A stretch of DNA of 64,000 bases, taken from the IMG/VR virus record IMGVR_UViG_3300009506_000008, positions 1 through 64,000 of that record; one strand, given 5' to 3'. Positions 22,438-29,902 of this stretch are shown one piece after another. The position numbers and the translations under genes were made by a program. The stretch comes from a virus. The number at the start of each line of letters is the position of its first letter. The stretch's first letter is position 1. The notes beneath the pieces were generated by a model. It was not told where the DNA came from. It did no database searches and was given only the letters and a program-made list of their open reading frames with translations.

Positions 22438-23360
22438 ACCAGTCTCAGGCTCCTCCTCACCGGCGGTTTCGAGCGAAAGAAAGGCCACGGCCACGTCGGC
22501 AGTGTCCTAGCAAACTCCAGGTAAAAACGAGCATTGAGAGAACCACGAATGTAATGATCATTGAACACTCCTTTCTCCACGACTTCCTCGTGTTTTGTAT
22601 TGGTTAGTTTATCGTAGGAGGTATGAGAAACGCCCTTTTGGAATCCTGTGTCCGCGAGGTATTGGTCCACGAGTTTGTGGTACTGAACCTTGGCGAGATG
22701 CTCCCCTCCGATATGGCCGCTTGGATTTCTCTTTCGATGCGCAACTTGAATAAAGTGAGGACTCTCTGAATAATTCCAGCTCTCTCCTCGGCGCTGAGGG
22801 ACGAGCAAGGTTCCTCTAACCGTATGGAGAAGCCAACTTGTTGAATCGACACTGTACCAAGGGTAACGTTGCATGATTGGGAAGGAGGTGATTGCAAAGC
22901 CGTGTACTCTAGCTTTGGGGAGATGGTCTCTCCCGCCGCAAATGATGTGAAACGCGCCATCGGCCCATTCTGTGTACTGGTTTCTATGAACCTCTTGGCC
23001 AAGTCCTCCAAGTGCAATGTATTCGTAGCCACGATTGATATACCTCCGTAGGTACTTGAGTGGAGTGCCGTAGTGAATGACAGGTATCGGTCGGACCCCG
23101 TACCTCCTTTCCAAGTAGCGTTGAGCCTTGTGTGACAGCTTCGGATCGAATATCACATCAACGTTCGCATAGACTGTGACCTCGGGATGCTGTTGGATAA
23201 ATTCTCCGTACGCATCCAAGTAGAGGTAGAACTCCCGAGTGGTATAGAAATCATACCCATGTTTGTGCTGTTGCTCAATGACGAAGCGGGAATACAGTCC
23301 ATGGGCGCCGGAGTCCAAGAAGAGTAGCTTTCCTGGAACTCCCATCCGTTTCTTGCTCAC
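22434..23360 (-). CDS. dpdA: DpdA-like DNA 7-deazaguanine transglycosylase (TGT superfamily)
   Basis: 308 residues from GTG 23360 (GGAGG 7 bases upstream). TGT-like barrel motifs in order: LLFLDSGAHGLYS, VTVYANVDVIFD, RPIPVIHYGTPLKYLRRY, YEYIALGGLGQE, ARVHGFAITSF and RYPWYSVDSTSWLL, where the Asp in VDS would be the catalytic nucleophile. Phage proteins with this pattern exchange guanine in DNA for a 7-deazaguanine. FolE, QueE and QueD genes lie 4-7 kb upstream in the same operon direction. The family call is firm; DNA as substrate is inferred. Confidence 0.82.
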   Translation of the reverse strand: MSKKRMGVPGKLLFLDSGAHGLYSRFVIEQQHKHGYDFYTTREFYLYLDAYGEFIQQHPEVTVYANVDVIFDPKLSHKAQRYLERRYGVRPIPVIHYGTPLKYLRRYINRGYEYIALGGLGQEVHRNQYTEWADGAFHIICGGRDHLPKARVHGFAITSFPIMQRYPWYSVDSTSWLLHTVRGTLLVPQRRGESWNYSESPHFIQVAHRKRNPSGHIGGEHLAKVQYHKLVDQYLADTGFQKGVSHTSYDKLTNTKHEEVVEKGVFNDHYIRGSLNARFYLEFARTLPTWPWPFFRSKPPVRRSLRLV

Positions 23361-23590
23361 GAGAAATCCTCCACCAGAACAGTCTTGCCGTTGGGTAGCT
23401 TCGATTCCCGCATCTTGAGGATGACAAGAAGGCCCTCCAGTCCTGCATCATTGCCTATGTCTACTTCATATAGGGAGTGTGGAATCATGTCTCTCCCTGT
23501 GAAGTAGGCTTGGGCAATTCTCCTGGAGGAAGCAGCCACGATCCCGAGGCAGTGCCCGTCGAAGTCAAGCGCCTTGTAGACTTTCTTCAT
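23357..23590 (-). CDS. hypothetical protein
   Basis: 77 residues, overlapping the DpdA-like gene by 4 bases at the 3' end and the QueD-like gene by 4 at the 5' end. Mixed alpha/beta (VYKALDFDGHCLGIVAASS). Its position inside the modification cluster suggests an accessory role. No family is known. Confidence 0.6.
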   Translation of the reverse strand: MKKVYKALDFDGHCLGIVAASSRRIAQAYFTGRDMIPHSLYEVDIGNDAGLEGLLVILKMRESKLPNGKTVLVEDFS

Positions 23591-23970
23591 GTCAGGTCTT
23601 CCATTCCGTCCAGGAGAACATCATCAAATCCGTTCGCCCAGACGATGGCTCCGTTTTCCCCGTCCTCGAACACCGACACCCTGTTGGCACAGAACTTGTT
23701 GATGATGCAGTTCGCCATCATCTCACAAGACAAAGCTCCCAAGTCCTTCCTGTCCCAGGTATTCTGAAGCCAGTCGTCTAAGAGTTCCTTCTGGCGGATG
23801 AACTCGATGTCCCGATTGTTGTGCGTGACGTGGAACCACGCTTCGACGTGGAACTCGTGTCGGTGTGGATGTTTGAGGTACTCTTTCCCCTCGATGTCGC
23901 AATCCGGCCAATGATGGATTGCCGCGAACCTCGTTCTCACTACCACGTAAGCCGTTCGTGTCCTATTCAT
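23587..23970 (-). CDS. QueD/PTPS-like protein
   Basis: 127 residues starting MNRTRTAYVV. Zinc-ligand histidines of the 6-pyruvoyl-tetrahydropterin synthase fold are visible as FAAIHHW and HPHRHEFHVEA, followed by RDIEFIRQKELLDDW, LGALSCEMMAN and RVSVFEDGENGAIVW. This pattern is a recurrent phage branch of the PTPS family distinct from true QueD (29491-29889). The substrate is unknown. It lies next to the DpdA-like gene, so a pterin or deazapurine step is possible. Confidence 0.7.
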   Translation of the reverse strand: MNRTRTAYVVVRTRFAAIHHWPDCDIEGKEYLKHPHRHEFHVEAWFHVTHNNRDIEFIRQKELLDDWLQNTWDRKDLGALSCEMMANCIINKFCANRVSVFEDGENGAIVWANGFDDVLLDGMEDLT

Positions 23971-24503
23971 GAGTATCTATCCTTGTTGAGTACGATGAAC
24001 TTTGCAATCGTTTGGAGGTCTACCGGGCGATACCCCCAACAGTCTACTCCCACATCCATCGAGAGCCCGTAGGGACGGTTGACAAAGGACCCGTGAACGT
24101 GTCCGTACAAATGCCAACTGCCGTACCCTTTACTCGGCCAAGCCCGATGGGGGTAGTGAGAGAGGAAAATGTGTGCCTTCAGGTCCTCCTCTTTGATCTT
24201 AACCATCGAGGTATCTTTCACCCAGACTACTCTTCCACCGGCTCTGAACAAGGACCTCTTCCACCTGTGATCGTGGTTACCTAGAATCAGATGGAGCCGC
24301 CCGTTGAGCTCCCGAAGATACCGCACGGGATGCTTCCAAGCGAAGTCTCCCAAAATGTACACGTTGTCTTCGGGCTTGACTAGCCGGTTGTGATTCTCCA
24401 GCAGAGCGGCGTCCATTTCCTCGACGGTGCTGAACGGTCTGTTCGCATACTCAAGGATGTTCGCGTGCCCGAAGTGGTGGTCTGCCGAGAACCAGTATTT
24501 CAT
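23967..24503 (-). CDS. calcineurin-like metallophosphoesterase
   Basis: 178 residues: YWFSADHHFGHANIL (D-x-H plus H), NVYILGDFAWK (GD), LHLILGNHDHRWK (GNHD), FLSHYPHRAWP (H) and HLYGHVHGS (GHxH) give a complete metallophosphoesterase active site. The substrate is unknown; nucleotides or RNA/DNA ends are typical for phage members. It is tightly coupled to the glycosyltransferase and QueD-like genes (4-base overlaps). Confidence 0.88.
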   Translation of the reverse strand: MKYWFSADHHFGHANILEYANRPFSTVEEMDAALLENHNRLVKPEDNVYILGDFAWKHPVRYLRELNGRLHLILGNHDHRWKRSLFRAGGRVVWVKDTSMVKIKEEDLKAHIFLSHYPHRAWPSKGYGSWHLYGHVHGSFVNRPYGLSMDVGVDCWGYRPVDLQTIAKFIVLNKDRYS

Positions 24504-25711
24504 AGGAATCCTACGCCAGGTTCTCCCGTAAAGAGAGGGTCATAATCGGGAACGAGTCTGTCATCGTCATGTCGCATGACTTGCAGCATCCGCTCCCAGG
24601 AGCGGTCAAATGGTTCGTAGACCCATCTGAATGTGTCTACGGTGAAGTCCTCGGGCCGCGCATCCCTCTTGTCGATCCATTGAATGATCCGGTTCGCCGC
24701 TCCGTAGACATCCCCCTTTGGATACATCAACGTCGAAAACTTGAGAACCTCGGGAAACGACAACCAGTAGGGGTAGACCGGGATACACCCCATCGTAGTT
24801 GCTTCCAACAACGTCCATGATACAAAGTCCTGGTGGGCGCAGTTGAATTGTACCGATGACTCCAACAAGTTCTCGTAGTATTGCTCCTTGGTCTGTCCTA
24901 CCCTGACGTCGATGACATCCTTGCCGTACACTTTGAGCGCAGTATCCAGCAAGTACAAAAGCCTCGGATTGTTTGACCGCATCTGGGAAGCGGAAGTGGT
25001 AATGACGAACTTGATATCGTCCCGTCCTCGGCTTGATACGATCTCTCCGATCACGTTCAGGAAGAAACCGGGGTCTTTCTCCTTGTCCCAGCGAGACGAC
25101 CAGATCACCTGTTTCTTCCTCTTGGTAGGACGAACCGCCCTAGTATCCACGTGAGTCATGACTTCCTTGGAATTGTAGGGCAGTCCTGTCAAATGGACTG
25201 TATCCTCGTCGCCAATTCCCGCGTAGACACACAGGTCACGGAGGCACGTTGACGTGACGAAGATGCCGGACAGGCACTTGGCGTTACCTAGCTCGAAGTG
25301 CCGCATCCAATGTCGCATCGGGTACGTGAAATCGTGGATATCGACACTCTGCGCGTGGAGCATCGCGTACATGCGCGGGTGGACGTGCATAAGATCGAAA
25401 GCGTACTGCAACGCCTCGATCCCAGGGTGCCAAAAGTCATCGAAGTAAAACACGTCGTTGGAACTGATCTCTCCGTCGTTCAGGAGTCGCAGTGCTTCTT
25501 GGACCTGGGATAGCGCCCAGTAGCCACGCCCGCAGGCGTCAAGTACAGAACCAACCGTGATCTCCTTGTTGAGAGAAGATCCCTCAATGCGTCGGTAATC
25601 GACTCCATGTTCTCTCCAGTTGCGTTCGAGCCACCCGTCCTCGGCTTTGCTGAGTTGGACGGTGTATCGCTCTGGATAGGGCTCAAGGGGAAAATACCAA
25701 AGTCGTCGCAT
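24500..25711 (-). CDS. GT-B fold glycosyltransferase
   Basis: 403 residues from ATG 25711 (GGAGGAGG about 9 bases upstream); the frame is open to 25771. The N-terminal half has VFYFDDFWHPGIEALQYAF; the linker VIWSSRWDKEKDPGFFLNV and the C-terminal SVQFNCAHQDFVSWTLLEAT with GCIPVYP are typical of group-1/4 glycosyltransferases that use nucleotide sugars. The acceptor is unknown. Its place in the DNA-modification cluster raises the idea of sugar addition to modified bases; a cell-surface acceptor is the alternative. Confidence 0.8.
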   Translation of the reverse strand: MRRLWYFPLEPYPERYTVQLSKAEDGWLERNWREHGVDYRRIEGSSLNKEITVGSVLDACGRGYWALSQVQEALRLLNDGEISSNDVFYFDDFWHPGIEALQYAFDLMHVHPRMYAMLHAQSVDIHDFTYPMRHWMRHFELGNAKCLSGIFVTSTCLRDLCVYAGIGDEDTVHLTGLPYNSKEVMTHVDTRAVRPTKRKKQVIWSSRWDKEKDPGFFLNVIGEIVSSRGRDDIKFVITTSASQMRSNNPRLLYLLDTALKVYGKDVIDVRVGQTKEQYYENLLESSVQFNCAHQDFVSWTLLEATTMGCIPVYPYWLSFPEVLKFSTLMYPKGDVYGAANRIIQWIDKRDARPEDFTVDTFRWVYEPFDRSWERMLQVMRHDDDRLVPDYDPLFTGEPGVGFL

Positions 25712-25712
25712 G

Positions 25713-26060
25713 TCATTCGTCCTCCTCCAGTTGCATCTTGAAGATGCGCAGTTGAAGTGCCTCAATTTCACTCCGGTAGCGTTCCGCTTCCTCCGAGACG
25801 TTCTTGAATGCCCTCGTCAGTTTATCCGTAGTGGCTGTGAAATCTGTCGTTACCTTTTTGAGTCTCTCCGCAATGGTCGCCTCCTTTTCTCTCCAATAGG
25901 AGACACAGGTGACGGGGTAGCCTTGACACAGATACCGGATCTTCATGCTGAATTCGGAGCGGACTTGTGACGCGTTCGGTTTGCCACACAGTTCGCACGG
26001 TTCGTTGGTAACCTCTCTCAGCAGATCGTACACTTCGGGTGGAACTTCCTGTTTGGCCAT
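25713..26060 (-). CDS. coiled-coil protein with zinc knuckle
   Basis: 115 residues. An N-terminal CELCGKPN pair plus two later Cys could bind zinc; residues 55-112 form a charged helix with heptad character. It abuts its neighbours (ends 2 bases from the GT start and shares 1 base with the upstream gene). The function is unknown. Confidence 0.6.
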   Translation of the reverse strand: MAKQEVPPEVYDLLREVTNEPCELCGKPNASQVRSEFSMKIRYLCQGYPVTCVSYWREKEATIAERLKKVTTDFTATTDKLTRAFKNVSEEAERYRSEIEALQLRIFKMQLEEDE

Positions 26061-26482
26061 CAGAACAACTCCTCAGGATCGCACCCGCCGTTGAGAGGAT
26101 CGTTGTCCAACAACGGCAAAAGCATCCCCAAGTTGCGCAAGGCGTCGATAGCAAACTTGAACTGGGACCGACAGTTCGCCAACTGTTGGCTTAGTTCCTC
26201 CCGTTCCTTCTCGACCACCTGAATCTCCCGTCCCCTGTCCACCATCGGTAGTACCTGGTCGACGAGTTCCTCTAGTGATTCTTTTTGCCCAAGCCGGTCG
26301 TCATGCGGAAACCGGCGGGCTTCCCAATCGGGAATCGGGCCATGAACCGCGAGGCGTAACCGTTCCCACTGTGCTCTGAGATCCCGTTCATCCTCCTTGA
26401 TTTTCTTGTCGAGGTCAAGAATCCGACCCCTCAACCTCGTGATCTCTTCCTGTAGTTCCTTCTTGGTCTGCTCTTTGCTCAT
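26060..26482 (-). CDS. coiled-coil hypothetical protein
   Basis: 140 residues from ATG 26482 (MSKEQTKKEL). Two long Glu/Lys/Arg-rich helices flank a Pro/Trp-containing linker (HGPIPDWEARRFPHDD). The acidic end is GGCDPEELF. No family is recognised; it overlaps by 1 base with the next gene. Confidence 0.6.
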   Translation of the reverse strand: MSKEQTKKELQEEITRLRGRILDLDKKIKEDERDLRAQWERLRLAVHGPIPDWEARRFPHDDRLGQKESLEELVDQVLPMVDRGREIQVVEKEREELSQQLANCRSQFKFAIDALRNLGMLLPLLDNDPLNGGCDPEELF

Positions 26483-26483
26483 G

Positions 26484-27116
26484 TCACAATTCCTCGTCCC
26501 CGTCGTACATGGGATCACTCAGAAAGTTATGGTACCTCTTGCCGGTAGCAATGTCGTACCAGTCCATGTCCTGTTGTGCCACTATCTTGAACCCGTCGAT
26601 GTAGACTCCTTGCATTGGCTTGGCGTCGGTGTAGGACGTATGAACGATGTACGCACTGCGTTTCAGGAAGTCCGGGGCGTGCTCGATCTCCATCACGTCG
26701 ATTATCTCGATCACGATGCGGTAGTTCATGCGTATGAGAGTGACCGCAACGTCGCAGTGTGCGGGGTTGAGGCCTGTCTCATATCCGGCACCAAAATACA
26801 CACGCCGAATATCAGGATTCTCTCTCAAATGGCTCCTGATTTCTCGCGGGTTAATGGCAGGTGAACCGGAGGGAACGAACAGGGTGACGGTGCCCCGTTC
26901 TGGACCTTCTACTTCATGTCCGATGAACAGACTGTGCTTCTTCTCTACCAAGGGATTATTCCGTATCCCTTGGAAGAACCCGGACAGGGTTTTCCAGCAC
27001 TCGTCACAGTCCTCCGTTGACATAGGATCGAGCCCGGAATTCAATCGGTTAGGGTTGATGTGCTGATCTACGTAGTCATACCACTCTTCCTTGGAACAGA
27101 AAGGATCTTTGCTCAT
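26484..27116 (-). CDS. hypothetical protein in the modification cluster
   Basis: 210 residues. The N-terminal 45 residues share a pattern with the small upstream protein (EEWYDYVDQHINPNRLNSGL). The middle is an alpha/beta region (GTVTLFVPSGSPAINPREIR, RVYFGAGYETGLNPAHCD). It could be an enzyme, but I cannot assign a fold. It lies between FolE and the glycosyltransferase. Confidence 0.6.
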   Translation of the reverse strand: MSKDPFCSKEEWYDYVDQHINPNRLNSGLDPMSTEDCDECWKTLSGFFQGIRNNPLVEKKHSLFIGHEVEGPERGTVTLFVPSGSPAINPREIRSHLRENPDIRRVYFGAGYETGLNPAHCDVAVTLIRMNYRIVIEIIDVMEIEHAPDFLKRSAYIVHTSYTDAKPMQGVYIDGFKIVAQQDMDWYDIATGKRYHNFLSDPMYDGDEEL

Positions 27117-27292
27117 CTCGGCCTCCTGTTGATCTCCTCTCGTGACCTTCGGAAGATGTTGTTCAAGGTAGAACGGAACTCTTCGCTTTGCTCAGGCGTC
27201 AATGGAGACAGTCCCCTCCTTTCTCGTTCCGGGTTGACGCAGTTCGCTATGTACCTGTCCCAGCTCTCCTTGGGATACATTTCCTCGCTCAT
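27113..27292 (-). CDS. 59-residue hypothetical protein
   Basis: ATG 27292 overlaps the folE stop (ATGA) and the gene's own TGA overlaps the next ATG. The sequence ESWDRYIANCVNPERERRGL followed by SPLTPEQ mirrors the N-terminus of the downstream 210-residue protein (W, Y, NP, R, GL, P conserved), so the two appear to share an N-terminal module. Confidence 0.75.
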   Translation of the reverse strand: MSEEMYPKESWDRYIANCVNPERERRGLSPLTPEQSEEFRSTLNNIFRRSREEINRRPR

Positions 27293-27843
27293 CGTATCGC
27301 CTGCATCAACTCCGCTCGGGCAGCGGGATCTGTCTTGAATGATCCCCGAAGATGGTTAGACACCATGATGGAGTGTTGCTTACTGACTCCTCTCATCCTC
27401 ATGCAAAAATGCTCTGCCTCAATTATACACGCGGCAGCGATTGGCGTTAGGTGCTGCATGAGAGTGTCTACCACTTGGTTCCCTAGTCTCTCCTGGACCT
27501 GTAGCCTGCGGGCGAATATCTCCAAGAGCCTAGCGAGCTTGGATACCCCTATGATTTTCCCCTCAACAGGGATGTAGGCAATGTGAGCCTTCCCGACGAA
27601 GGGGAGCATATGATGCTCGCACATCGAGTACAGCTCAACGTTCTTGAGAAGGACCATCTCGTCATGTCCCTCCCCGTCAAACGTCTTGAACACATCTGCG
27701 GGGTTCTTGTTGTAGCCAGAGAACAGTTCATCCCATGACCGTACGACACGGGAAGGCGTTTCTATCAACCCATCTCTGTTCGGGTCTTCGCCTATGTGGA
27801 TCAAAAGTTCACGCACGCACGTCTTCTTGTGGTCTATTTCCAT
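27289..27843 (-). CDS. folE: GTP cyclohydrolase I
   Basis: 184 residues from ATG 27843; GAGAAGGA lies upstream and the frame is open to a TTG at 27861. Motifs: DGLIETPSRVVRSWDELFSG, SMCEHHMLPFVGKAHIAYIP, IGVSKLARLLEIFARRLQVQERL and CIIEAEHFCMRMRGV, with zinc Cys and His ligands intact. It makes dihydroneopterin triphosphate, the precursor for the QueD-QueE 7-deazaguanine route. Its linkage with queE, queD and a DpdA-like gene supports that route over folate synthesis. Confidence 0.93.
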   Translation of the reverse strand: MEIDHKKTCVRELLIHIGEDPNRDGLIETPSRVVRSWDELFSGYNKNPADVFKTFDGEGHDEMVLLKNVELYSMCEHHMLPFVGKAHIAYIPVEGKIIGVSKLARLLEIFARRLQVQERLGNQVVDTLMQHLTPIAAACIIEAEHFCMRMRGVSKQHSIMVSNHLRGSFKTDPAARAELMQAIR

Positions 27844-27864
27844 GACCCGTATCCTTCTCAAAGT

Positions 27865-27931
27865 GGCACCCCCAGTCCGCGAGGGAGCTGGGGGTGCCGG
27901 GTTGGACGGGAGTCGGGGGATGCTCCCGTCC
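27865..27931 (-). terminator. two strong hairpins between acidic-protein gene and folE
   Basis: GGACGGGAG pairs with CTCCCGTCC (27904-27931) just at the stop of the acidic-protein gene, and GGCACCCCCAG pairs with CTGGGGGTGCC (27865-27898) just before the folE ribosome binding site. They lie in tandem in the leftward transcript. No T-tract follows, so they may attenuate transcription, block RNases or shape the folE leader rather than terminate fully. Confidence 0.6.
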
Positions 27932-28698
27932 TACTTGATGGAGAGGTGGCCCTTCTTGTCCTTGACCACGATGTCTTTCTTCTCTTCGAGGTGCTTGATG
28001 TGCGCCTTGACTCGCGCCTTGCTCTGCGAGGTCACGCGCCCGAACTCCTTGCCGACTTTCTCGGCGATTTCATCGAGCGTTCCGCCCTTGACGAGGAGGT
28101 CGTCGATGAACGCGGCCTGCGATCCGACAAAGTGACCGAACTTGTTCTTCGTGCCGGACTTGATGAGGTTGCTCTCGCCGGTGCCCTTGGCCTTGCCCTT
28201 CTTGGCGGGTTTCTCTTTGCCCTTCGCTTTGCCCTTGCCCTTCTTGGCCGGGGGAGCTTCCTCTTCCTCATCCTCGTCATCGTCCTCCGACTCATCTTCG
28301 TCGGAGTCCTCATCCTCGTCTTCCTCTTCCTCTTCCTTGGCGGGCTTCGCTTTGGGCTTCGCCTTTTCCTTGCCCTTCGCTTTGCCCTTCTTGGCGGGAG
28401 GCGCTTCCTCCTCCTCCTCCTCCTCATCCTCGTCCTCGGTGCCCTCGTCCTCATCTTCGCCTTCGTCCTCGTCCTCGTCCTCGTCATCGGACTCGGCACC
28501 GGGTCGCTCGTACCCGAGGTCTTCCAGGGTAGCCCAGGTCGCTTCCTTGAAATCGTCGCCTTCCTCGATCTCTTCCGCGTTCGCGAGGATCGCGTCCACG
28601 AGTTTCTGCCCTTTCAGGCTCGTGTCGATGGGGGGCTCCAGGCCCATGGAGTCGTTCATGTCCTTCGCCGCTTTCACGAGTGCGCTTCTTGTTGCCAT
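27931..28698 (-). CDS. acidic/basic repeat protein with C-terminal winged-helix-like domain
   Basis: 255 residues, ATG after AGAGGAGGAAATATC. Residues 1-65 are a small helical domain (ATRSALVKAAKDMND). Residues 68-175 alternate Asp/Glu runs with APPAKKGKAKGKEK-type blocks (two copies). Residues 180-255 form a compact domain (NKFGHFVGSQAAFIDDLLVKG ending in GHLSIK), paralogous to the protein at 48413-48751. The layout suggests a nucleoid-type or regulatory DNA-binding protein. No function is established. Confidence 0.7.
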   Translation of the reverse strand: MATRSALVKAAKDMNDSMGLEPPIDTSLKGQKLVDAILANAEEIEEGDDFKEATWATLEDLGYERPGAESDDEDEDEDEGEDEDEGTEDEDEEEEEEEAPPAKKGKAKGKEKAKPKAKPAKEEEEEDEDEDSDEDESEDDDEDEEEEAPPAKKGKGKAKGKEKPAKKGKAKGTGESNLIKSGTKNKFGHFVGSQAAFIDDLLVKGGTLDEIAEKVGKEFGRVTSQSKARVKAHIKHLEEKKDIVVKDKKGHLSIK

Positions 28699-28805
28699 GA
28701 TATTTCCTCCTCTGTGGGGTGGAGAGACAGGCTCTCCGGGGTTTTGGGGCTGCGTCGCCCTGCGTCGTCGGGTAATTATACATGGTTACCCGGCATCCGT
28801 TGACT
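28699..28805 (-). promoter_or_regulatory. structured leader of the acidic-protein gene, with TATAAT
   Basis: In the leftward direction: GGGTAA pairs with TTACCC around a loop holding TATAAT (about 28770-28791), then a CGACGCAG/CCCC-rich stretch, then hairpin GGAGAG-CCTGT-CTCTCC (28731-28747), then ACCCCACAGAGGAGG and ATG. This is one of the repeated hairpin-before-SD leaders of this phage. The TATAAT may be a promoter -10, although no clear -35 is seen. Confidence 0.5.
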
Positions 28806-28849
28806 GGAAAAAATGCACTTCCACAAAAAAAGTTTTCCGCCCAGTCTCT

Positions 28850-29632
28850 TTAGCGATCCGAGTCTTCCACGAGTCCGATGATCTTATGGAGTTGGAGGTT
28901 CAATACTCCGTCCGTAGTAAACTCGGACATGAGGCCCGCCAATTCGGCGGGGTCCATCACTCCGTACATGGGTGAGAATGCAAAGGTAGCACAACACCGA
29001 TCACTCTGCAACTGATTTTTTATTGCCAGCGCAGAAAAGAAATCGTTGCGGTCACGGATGACGAACTTTACAAAGTCGGCAGGACTCAGATTCATGAAGA
29101 CTGCCGAGTCCATATGACGTTCCATTCCAGACGAGTTCAGCTTCCAATCCACCACGAAGTTCGCGTATTGTGTCAGAACATCCGAGATTGGGATGGAGCC
29201 GTTCGTCTCAATCGTTGTTCGATACCCGTGATGGTACAAGACCGCTACCAACTCCTCCAAAGACTTCGTTTGCAGTAGAGGTTCACCGCCGGTGATTGTT
29301 ACCTTGAAGGAGTCAAAGTGTAGCACTCGACGGAGAATGGCTGCGGTGTCCATGAGACCGCCTTTTCCATACGAGTACGTTGTGTCACAGTACGAGCACC
29401 TGAGATTACATCCCGCGAGACGGATGAAGGTAGTCACCCTCCCTTGGTGACAAGCGTTGACTTCACCATCTATGGAGCGGAAGATGCTGGTTACCCGGAA
29501 TGTCGCCAGGTGGCCCAACTGTCGCAAGTCTCTGTCAGACGGACACTTTTCACATAGTTCTGTTCCGGCAGGTTCGCCATCACTTCGAAGGCAATCCACT
29601 CCACAAGTCTTTCCGCAGTCGGTCTGCTCCAT
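28850..29632 (-). CDS. queE: 7-carboxy-7-deazaguanine synthase QueE (radical SAM)
   Basis: 260 residues if ATG 29632 is used (GAGGT upstream). The QueE core is clear: FRSIDGEVNACHQGRVTTF, the radical SAM CNLRCSYC (Cx3CxxC), KVTITGGEPLLQ and TTIETNGSIPI. The first 40 residues, with CGKTCGVDC and CEKC, overlap queD by 142 bases, so a later TTG start near 29527 is possible. It converts carboxy-tetrahydropterin to 7-carboxy-7-deazaguanine. Confidence 0.92.
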   Translation of the reverse strand: MEQTDCGKTCGVDCLRSDGEPAGTELCEKCPSDRDLRQLGHLATFRVTSIFRSIDGEVNACHQGRVTTFIRLAGCNLRCSYCDTTYSYGKGGLMDTAAILRRVLHFDSFKVTITGGEPLLQTKSLEELVAVLYHHGYRTTIETNGSIPISDVLTQYANFVVDWKLNSSGMERHMDSAVFMNLSPADFVKFVIRDRNDFFSALAIKNQLQSDRCCATFAFSPMYGVMDPAELAGLMSEFTTDGVLNLQLHKIIGLVEDSDR

Positions 29633-29889
29633 TTCAGTACCTCATTAAGCATTTGGTGATCAAGACGTTCAACGATGGGACCGACGATCTTCTTCAGATC
29701 GCCGAAGTCGATGACCATGTCCGGGTAGTCGGTGTTGGCATAGGCTTCCTTCAATCCTACCTCAACCTCCAACCGGGCGTTATGGCCGTGGACGTTCTTG
29801 CACTTCCCAGGATGCCCTTCCAGGTAGTGCCCATAGCAGAAATCAAACGCTTTGGTTACGGTGATCTCGCACGACTTGGCTACTGCCAT
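29491..29889 (-). CDS. queD: 6-carboxytetrahydropterin synthase QueD
   Basis: 132 residues, ATG after AAGGAGGTAAGCA. FDFCYGHYLEGHPGKCKNVHGHN carries the zinc histidines and catalytic Cys of the family in the expected order; DYPDMVIDFGDLKKIV and LDHQMLNEV follow, and the C-terminal VRLTET contains the usual Glu. It catalyses the second step (dihydroneopterin triphosphate to carboxy-tetrahydropterin) between FolE and QueE. Confidence 0.92.
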   Translation of the reverse strand: MAVAKSCEITVTKAFDFCYGHYLEGHPGKCKNVHGHNARLEVEVGLKEAYANTDYPDMVIDFGDLKKIVGPIVERLDHQMLNEVLKWSRPTAERLVEWIAFEVMANLPEQNYVKSVRLTETCDSWATWRHSG

Positions 29890-29902
29890 TGCTTACCTCC
29901 TT

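Noticed and set aside
27421-27440. TATAAT-like AATTATACACG inside folE
   Set aside because: It lies in a conserved coding part (CIIEAEHF) and has no -35; likely chance.
28032-28975. Long frames on both strands overlapping the acidic protein gene, including Ser-rich and Leu/Val-rich ones
   Set aside because: Mirror effects of the GAG/GAC and AAG/GCC repeats of the real gene; the real frame has the ribosome binding site and folded end domains.
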